A program made the position numbers and the translations under genes. 9,178 nucleotides of DNA from an uncultured Clostridia bacterium. GTDB lineage: Bacteria; Bacillota; Clostridia; Christensenellales; UBA1242. The DNA lies in the NCBI GenBank assembly GCA_904397185.1, contig CAJFOL010000083.1:1-9178 (forward strand). The letters run 5' to 3'. Position 1 is the first letter of the stretch. The number at the start of each line of letters is the position of its first letter. The notes under the pieces were generated by a model. The model did not search any database, had not been told where the DNA came from, and worked only from the letters and a program-made list of their open reading frames with translations. This document shows, piece by piece, positions 5,216 to 9,178 of the stretch.

Positions 5216-6679
5216 TTACTCTTTTTCATCGTCATCTAATGTTTCATCTTCCTGCACCTGAGGAATTTCTCTGAGCAGGTTTAAATCAAAACCTTTTGAC
5301 CCTTTGGTGATAAGTTTTCCAAAATCTCCTTGATAATCAATGCCAAGTCTTTCAAAATTATCCCTAAGGCTTTTGCTCATAGTTTCAATATACTCCTCAT
5401 CCTCAAATACACTTAGGAATATCTGTTTTCTATAAAACATTCTTTGTATGTCGCATAGATATTTTATCAAATGAATGTAATAGCATGGGTTATGCTCAAG
5501 CATATATCTCTGATAAAACTCGGTAAAATCTCTATCATATCTCCATCTGTGAGTCTTTATCTCCTTTCTCTTGATATGATAAATCGAAAAATCATAGTTT
5601 ATCGCAGGGAGTGAATGTTCAATAAAACTCTGCGGATTTAATGTTATGATAACATTGCTTTTAAAATTGGAGTTTGTCCTGTAAAGCAATTCTCCGTCCT
5701 TTTTTGCAAATTTAAAACCCTTTTCTTCGAGATAAGGCACATATTTCTTGGTAACATCGACTATCACCTGTCTTGATGGCTTGGTTATAGGATAAAGGAG
5801 GACGAGTTGGTCAAGTGTTTTACTTCTATCCACAGTCTGCGAATAAGAAATATTGCTATAAAAATTGCCGTACATCTCCTTTTCTTCAAACAAAGCATAT
5901 GATTTTTTCACTTCAGTCTTCAGTAATTGGATGGTCTCTTTCCCTACATTGCCTTTGTATTGCATAAGACGTACAGACGAAATAGCCCTAACCTTATCGG
6001 TCACAGCATAGATTTTTGTATCAGTGACATAATTTATGTCCAAGCCACCATCTTTGTTGCTTGTACATGGAACACATATATAATTTCTCTTATCATTGTC
6101 GTAACCGACCACAATTACACTTCTTATCCCGCCATACTCGGCATCAACAACAGGGTCAAGATTTGCCATATATACATCGCCTATCTTAATGTCACGATTT
6201 CTCTGAAAATATGGATTATCAATCTTTACAAATGCGGTATGATTGCCACAACGAGCAAAATCAAATGCACCTGCTAAACTTAGATTAGAATGTTGTTTAA
6301 GCATTTCATCAATACGTTTTATGCCTTGATTGTACATATTGTTTATAAGTGTAGTTTTGATTTTTTCGGCTATTTCAGATGCAATTTTTTCAATTTTTTC
6401 CTTCTTTTCACCAACTTCTGGGTATTTTTTGCTTATATAATTAAGATATGTCCTCTGCAATTTCTCAATAATTTCAACATCGTTGCAAATAACGTCAATA
6501 TGATAATCATAAAAATTTATCAAGATTTTTTCATGCATCTCTTTACTATAAAGCCTTATTCTTGTCGTATTCAAGTCGTTTTCGTCATCTTTAAAATAAC
6601 TTACTAACTCAAAATCACTGTCTTCTAGTGCCTGGTTAATTATCTGCATCAACTCATCATATGTCAAATTGATATTCAT
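5216..6679 (-). CDS. Large protein with a central MazF/PemK-like domain
   Basis: Residues about 163-262 of this 487-residue protein match the PemK/MazF mRNA-interferase fold. IKIGDVYMANLDPVVDAEYGGIR is the first strand and loop, with R186 at the usual catalytic arginine. SVIVVGYDNDKRNYICVPCTS follows, with T206/S207 at the usual catalytic threonine, then DKVRAISSVRLMQYKGNV, matching the family's DQVRxxDxxRL signature. Typical MazF toxins are about 110 residues. Here there is a 160-residue N-terminal region ending in a lysine/glutamate-rich, possibly coiled-coil segment (about 86-130), and a 225-residue C-terminal region rich in aromatic and basic residues. I recognise neither. No antitoxin gene is adjacent: the upstream neighbour is divergent ung. 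Activity on RNA is therefore an inference; the domain could be regulatory. The start has AGGAGA seven bases upstream and a perfect promoter. The acidic tail (EDETLDDDEKE) runs into the repeat island. Confidence 0.8.
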   Translation of the reverse strand: MNINLTYDELMQIINQALEDSDFELVSYFKDDENDLNTTRIRLYSKEMHEKILINFYDYHIDVICNDVEIIEKLQRTYLNYISKKYPEVGEKKEKIEKIASEIAEKIKTTLINNMYNQGIKRIDEMLKQHSNLSLAGAFDFARCGNHTAFVKIDNPYFQRNRDIKIGDVYMANLDPVVDAEYGGIRSVIVVGYDNDKRNYICVPCTSNKDGGLDINYVTDTKIYAVTDKVRAISSVRLMQYKGNVGKETIQLLKTEVKKSYALFEEKEMYGNFYSNISYSQTVDRSKTLDQLVLLYPITKPSRQVIVDVTKKYVPYLEEKGFKFAKKDGELLYRTNSNFKSNVIITLNPQSFIEHSLPAINYDFSIYHIKRKEIKTHRWRYDRDFTEFYQRYMLEHNPCYYIHLIKYLCDIQRMFYRKQIFLSVFEDEEYIETMSKSLRDNFERLGIDYQGDFGKLITKGSKGFDLNLLREIPQVQEDETLDDDEKE

Positions 6680-6699
6680 ACTTTTTTCTCCTATGTTTT

Positions 6700-6728
6700 A
6701 TTATAATTCAACAGCCATAATTTGTCAA
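6700..6728 (-). promoter_or_regulatory. Consensus promoter of the MazF-domain gene
   Basis: On the minus strand a perfect TTGACA (6728-6723) and a perfect TATAAT (6705-6700) are 17 bases apart. The predicted start near 6693 is about 14 bases before the ATG, close to the AGGAGA site, so the leader is very short. The -35 box is 15 bases from the -35 box of the divergent ung promoter. Confidence 0.85.
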
Positions 6729-6743
6729 TAGTCAGCAAAATAT

Positions 6744-6772
6744 TTGACGTTTTATGGCAGATTATATATAAT
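6744..6772 (+). promoter_or_regulatory. Promoter of ung, predicted to give a leaderless mRNA
   Basis: TTGACG (6744-6749) and TATAAT (6767-6772) are 17 bases apart. Seven bases after the -10 box falls exactly on the A of the ung ATG at 6779. No ribosome binding site exists between the -10 box and this ATG. Confidence 0.75.
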
Positions 6773-6778
6773 ATTAAC

Positions 6779-7438
6779 ATGATACAAATAAGAAGAAGTT
6801 GGTATGAACTCCTAAAAGATGAATTTGATAAAGATTATTTCAAAAAGCTGCAAGCCTTTTTGCAAGATGAATACTCTCGCTATCAAGTCTACCCTGCCGA
6901 GCAAAATATTTTTAATGCCTTAAATCACGTCCCTTATGACAAAATAAAGGTGGTCATAATTGGTCAAGACCCATATCACGAACCTGGGCAGGCACAAGGT
7001 TTGTCTTTTTCGGTGCCTGAAAATGTGCAAATTCCGCCATCACTTGTCAATATTATGAAAGAAATTGAAGATGACCTACATATAAAATGCAATCCAAATG
7101 GCAATTTGGAACGTTGGGCAAACCAAGGAGTGCTTCTTTTAAATACCGTTTTAACCGTAAGACGAGGACAGGCGAACTCTCACAAAGATAAAGGCTGGGA
7201 GATTTTGACTCGAAAAATAATCGAACTGGTAGGCTCACGAAAAGAACCTGTGGTCTTTATGCTTTGGGGGTCTTATGCACAGAGTTTTGCACCATTGATA
7301 GCAAGCCAACACCTAGTGCTGAAGGCACCACACCCAAGCCCACTCTCCGCCTATCGCGGTTTCTTTGGATGCAAACATTTTTCAAAATGCAATGACTTCC
7401 TTGTCAAAAATGGTCAATCACCAATTGATTGGAGATAA
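6779..7438 (+). CDS. ung: Uracil-DNA glycosylase, family 1
   Basis: The enzyme cuts uracil from DNA, starting base-excision repair of deaminated cytosine and misincorporated dUMP. All family-1 landmarks are present in its 219 residues. These are the water-activating loop GQDPYH (D64), the SLVNIMKE region, LLLNTVLTVRRGQANSH (N122 for uracil recognition), the minor-groove loop HPSPLSAYRGFFG (H185), and the terminal SPIDW. Its length and N-terminal pattern match E. coli Ung closely. The frame is open further upstream to a TTG at 6722, but that extension overlaps the promoter and adds residues not seen in the family, so the ATG at 6779 is preferred. No Shine-Dalgarno sequence precedes this ATG. 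The gene is divergent from the MazF-domain gene and ends 112 bases before a bidirectional terminator; the intervening stretch is plain AT-rich sequence. Confidence 0.96.
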   Translation: MIQIRRSWYELLKDEFDKDYFKKLQAFLQDEYSRYQVYPAEQNIFNALNHVPYDKIKVVIIGQDPYHEPGQAQGLSFSVPENVQIPPSLVNIMKEIEDDLHIKCNPNGNLERWANQGVLLLNTVLTVRRGQANSHKDKGWEILTRKIIELVGSRKEPVVFMLWGSYAQSFAPLIASQHLVLKAPHPSPLSAYRGFFGCKHFSKCNDFLVKNGQSPIDWR

Positions 7439-7549
7439 AACTTAGAAAAATTGATAAATTTTAATTATTTTTATACTTATATTAAAAAAAATAAAATTTT
7501 ACATATTTTTTATGATTTGACTTTATATATTTAATTGAAATTTATAACA

Positions 7550-7581
7550 AAAAAATAGGACTATAAAAGTCCTAATTTTTT
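7550..7581. terminator. Bidirectional terminator between ung and the exported-protein gene
   Basis: TAGGACT (7556-7562), loop ATAAA, AGTCCTA (7568-7574) is flanked by a run of A on the left and a run of T on the right, so either strand yields a hairpin followed by U residues. On the minus strand the TAG stop codon of the exported-protein gene is itself part of the stem. Confidence 0.85.
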
Positions 7582-9023
7582 GTATATACATAATAATCAC
7601 CTTCTTTAGCCCTAGTAAAACTGCCAGAACTATCAAGATATTCATTGGTCAATCCTTCATCATCTATCAAACTTGCAAGCACTTTTACTGTTGTTGCATG
7701 GGCAAGGAGTCCTCCACATTCCTCGCCGTCCATTCCTGCATTTTGGAAAACGTAACTGCTTTCTATTGTAAATTGTGTAGCAAATACTATATCATCGCTC
7801 GGATCAAAAATATTATTTTCAATATTTGTTATGGTACTTGGTATCGTTATGCTATTTGCCATACCAAGATGCATGAATATAGAACCAAAACCACCTAAAC
7901 TTGTAACAGTATAATCATCACCTTCGACTAACACATCTTGCATAAATGTGCCTGTAAACTCTATGGTATAAATTTCACTAATTGTACTTAATGAATCTAC
8001 ATATGAATAAAAATCTTCCACCGATATGCTTTGATTATTATAATCCCCACCTGTTATTAATATTTCTCCTTCATAATATCCATTTTGATACATATAATTT
8101 ATAGAATTTGAATAGATTCGTAGATCTTCAATAGTATCAGTTGAATACTTATATAATGGAATAACCTTAACAGGATATGCAGCAGGTGATAAAGCAAAAA
8201 TCTCTGCAATGGTAACTTCTTCCATTAATTGACCATCTGCAGTCTGACAATCAATTAATCCTGAAATGGCTAGTAATTTTTGTTCCACTATTGTTTCTGG
8301 CATTGGGTCATGCATTAAAGCATATATAAATAATGCTGTTTGATTAACAAAATATGTTTCCGAAAACTCTCGCTTTTCTATTGATACTTTGCTTGGAATT
8401 GTAATATCAGTTTTGATACTATCTATCCACAAAATGTTTATCTCATCTTCATTTATTGCTTGGAACATAAAGTCGTCATAAACTTGCAATTCTTTCTCAT
8501 CAATATGCAAGGTTATGCCACTTAAATCAAGGGTATCCATGTTTGGGGCTGAGACTTGCAATATCAAAATCACACTCTCTGGGGTGTCTTGAGTTATATT
8601 TTCACCATCACTGAGTGTTGTTGATGGTATCTCCGAATTTTGCAATGTCACACTTATATTTTGGCTCTGCAGTTCATCTGATAAGGTATATGTCACAGTG
8701 TATGCCGTTTGTGAGGTGTTTATTATATAAAAATGTAGTTGAAATGTACCTAAAGTGTTTTCGGGAATGGTCGTCAAATTCATATTAAACTCGCCGTTTA
8801 TGTAGCCAGGCAAAAATGAATCTATACTCTCTGCATCCGAAACATTGTCATTTTTTATTTTAACGTCCTTTACGTATAAACTTTTATCCGCTATCTCAAA
8901 ATTTACACTTCCTGTCATTGTCAGTGTCTGTGTTTGGGCTGCCCACACACCAACAATAAGCATAGCAATGGCTAGTACCACCATAATAATTGCTGAAGTC
9001 AATTTCATTTTTAAACTTTTCAT
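7572..9023 (-). CDS. Exported or surface protein with signal segment and BspA-like repeat traces
   Basis: This 483-residue protein has a basic start (MKSLKMKLTS) and a hydrophobic segment at about 11-27 ending GVWAAQ. It can be read as a signal peptide with cleavage near VWA-AQ, or as a membrane anchor. The exported part is acidic and rich in Thr, Ser, Asn and Ile, with beta-strand-like patterns. Two ITIPS words (207-211 and 392-396, the second in ITIPSTITNIENNIF) resemble the start of BspA-type leucine-rich repeats, suggesting diverged copies. The rest is not recognised, and there is no LPxTG motif or C-terminal membrane helix. The start has AAGGAAG six bases upstream. The stop lies in a terminator stem. 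The leader contains a 76-base inverted repeat, and the promoter spacer contains eight consecutive G, both unlike the other genes here. Possible roles include adhesion or a cell-surface structural protein; this is inference only. Confidence 0.85.
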   Translation of the reverse strand: MKSLKMKLTSAIIMVVLAIAMLIVGVWAAQTQTLTMTGSVNFEIADKSLYVKDVKIKNDNVSDAESIDSFLPGYINGEFNMNLTTIPENTLGTFQLHFYIINTSQTAYTVTYTLSDELQSQNISVTLQNSEIPSTTLSDGENITQDTPESVILILQVSAPNMDTLDLSGITLHIDEKELQVYDDFMFQAINEDEINILWIDSIKTDITIPSKVSIEKREFSETYFVNQTALFIYALMHDPMPETIVEQKLLAISGLIDCQTADGQLMEEVTIAEIFALSPAAYPVKVIPLYKYSTDTIEDLRIYSNSINYMYQNGYYEGEILITGGDYNNQSISVEDFYSYVDSLSTISEIYTIEFTGTFMQDVLVEGDDYTVTSLGGFGSIFMHLGMANSITIPSTITNIENNIFDPSDDIVFATQFTIESSYVFQNAGMDGEECGGLLAHATTVKVLASLIDDEGLTNEYLDSSGSFTRAKEGDYYVYTKN

Positions 9024-9040
9024 ATATAACTTCCTTTTTT

Positions 9041-9116
9041 AAAATAGGGTATCAAAAATTTTTCTAATTATCCTTTATGTGGATAACTTTTCTTAAATTT
9101 TTTGATACCCTATTTT
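9041..9116. repeat. 76-base inverted repeat in the leader of the exported-protein gene
   Basis: AAAATAGGGTATCAAAAA (9041-9058) is perfectly complementary to 9099-9116, an 18-base-pair stem that continues three pairs further past a one-base bulge. An inner stem TTATCC (9068-9073) pairs with GGATAA (9081-9086). Its minus-strand 5' end supplies the promoter -10 box. Most of it would be transcribed, folding just upstream of the AAGGAAG ribosome binding site. A regulatory leader hairpin, a protein-binding palindrome, recombinase sites or a miniature element remnant are all possible. Confidence 0.8.
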
Positions 9117-9139
9117 ACCCCCCCCGCCTTTTTTGTCAA
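9112..9139 (-). promoter_or_regulatory. Promoter with a G8 tract in its spacer, candidate phase-variable
   Basis: On the minus strand TTGACA (9139-9134) and TAAAAT (9117-9112) are 16 bases apart. The spacer is five A, GGC and then eight G, ending directly at the -10 box. One extra G would give the optimal 17-base spacing and the loss of one would give 15. The predicted start is near 9105, about 80 bases before the exported-protein ATG. Confidence 0.65.
9118..9125. repeat. Homopolymer run of eight C (G on the minus strand)
   Basis: This is the longest G/C homopolymer seen in this AT-rich window. It sits exactly between the -35 and -10 boxes of a predicted promoter. Tracts of this kind are prone to slipped-strand mispairing. 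Confidence 0.9.
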
Positions 9140-9178
9140 GCAAATTGATGCACTTCGCACAAACTTTTCCACCAAAAA

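Noticed and set aside
5026..5235. Minus-strand 69-residue open frame across the repeat island
   Set aside because: It is a translation of the tandem repeats in two different frames, overlaps the end of the MazF-domain gene and lacks a ribosome binding site; not called as a gene.
5927..6607. Plus-strand open frames opposite the MazF-domain gene, considered as a possible hidden antitoxin
   Set aside because: Translations are Ile/Phe/Cys-rich without an antitoxin fold or ribosome binding site; consistent with antisense of an AT-rich gene.
6722..6778. Upstream extension of ung from a TTG codon
   Set aside because: The extension overlaps the ung promoter, including the -10 box, and is not present in Ung proteins; the ATG at 6779 fits family length.
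7439..7549. Possible small RNA in the gap after ung
   Set aside because: Only AT-rich sequence without a promoter or structured element apart from the terminator.
9041..9116. Inverted repeat as a classic invertible promoter or as an origin of replication
   Set aside because: The promoter boxes lie mostly outside the 40-base segment between the arms, no recombinase gene is visible, and only one DnaA box is present, so neither is called as a feature.

Overview
The window looks like a chromosomal segment of an AT-rich Gram-positive bacterium, probably an uncultured gut member of the Clostridia. This is inferred from a T-box-controlled tyrosyl-tRNA synthetase, strong GGAGG ribosome binding sites, near-consensus TTGACA/TATAAT promoters, U-rich hairpin terminators, a GGGtGRT/NifU-like gene pair and a BspA-like secreted protein. 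No tRNA, rRNA, CRISPR array, transposase or phage gene was seen.

Layout. Bases 1-192 hold the end of a small XRE-type DNA-binding protein (+). It converges, with 7 bases between stops, on a GNAT acetyltransferase-TyrRS fusion gene (-, 200-1963). The fusion gene is preceded by a Tyr-specific T-box leader (1983-2212) and a promoter (2321-2349). The -35 of that promoter lies inside the terminator of the upstream gene, a two-helix membrane protein of unknown function (-, 2384-2992). A consensus promoter (3187-3215) drives the opposite-strand operon: a NifU/IscU-like protein (3237-3905) overlapping by one base a GGGtGRT protein (3905-4891), closed by a strong terminator. Bases 4959-5215 are a gene-free island with a nested hairpin and two imperfect 64-base tandem repeats. 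Next comes a 487-residue protein with a MazF/PemK-like domain in its middle (-, 5216-6679), divergent from uracil-DNA glycosylase (+, 6779-7438). The promoter of the latter predicts a leaderless mRNA. A bidirectional terminator separates ung from a 483-residue exported protein (-, 7572-9023).

The right edge may be the most interesting part. The exported-protein gene has a TTGACA / TAAAAT promoter whose 16-base spacer contains a run of eight G, in an otherwise AT-rich region. This is the layout of promoters switched by slipped-strand mispairing. A 76-base inverted repeat overlaps the same promoter's -10 box and forms most of the predicted 5' leader.

The genes do not form one pathway. They are mostly single transcription units with strong individual promoters: translation (TyrRS), Fe-S-type biochemistry (NifU-like/GGGtGRT), DNA repair (Ung), a toxin-fold protein, and two membrane or exported proteins. 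All family calls rest on motif recognition by eye; no database search was run.
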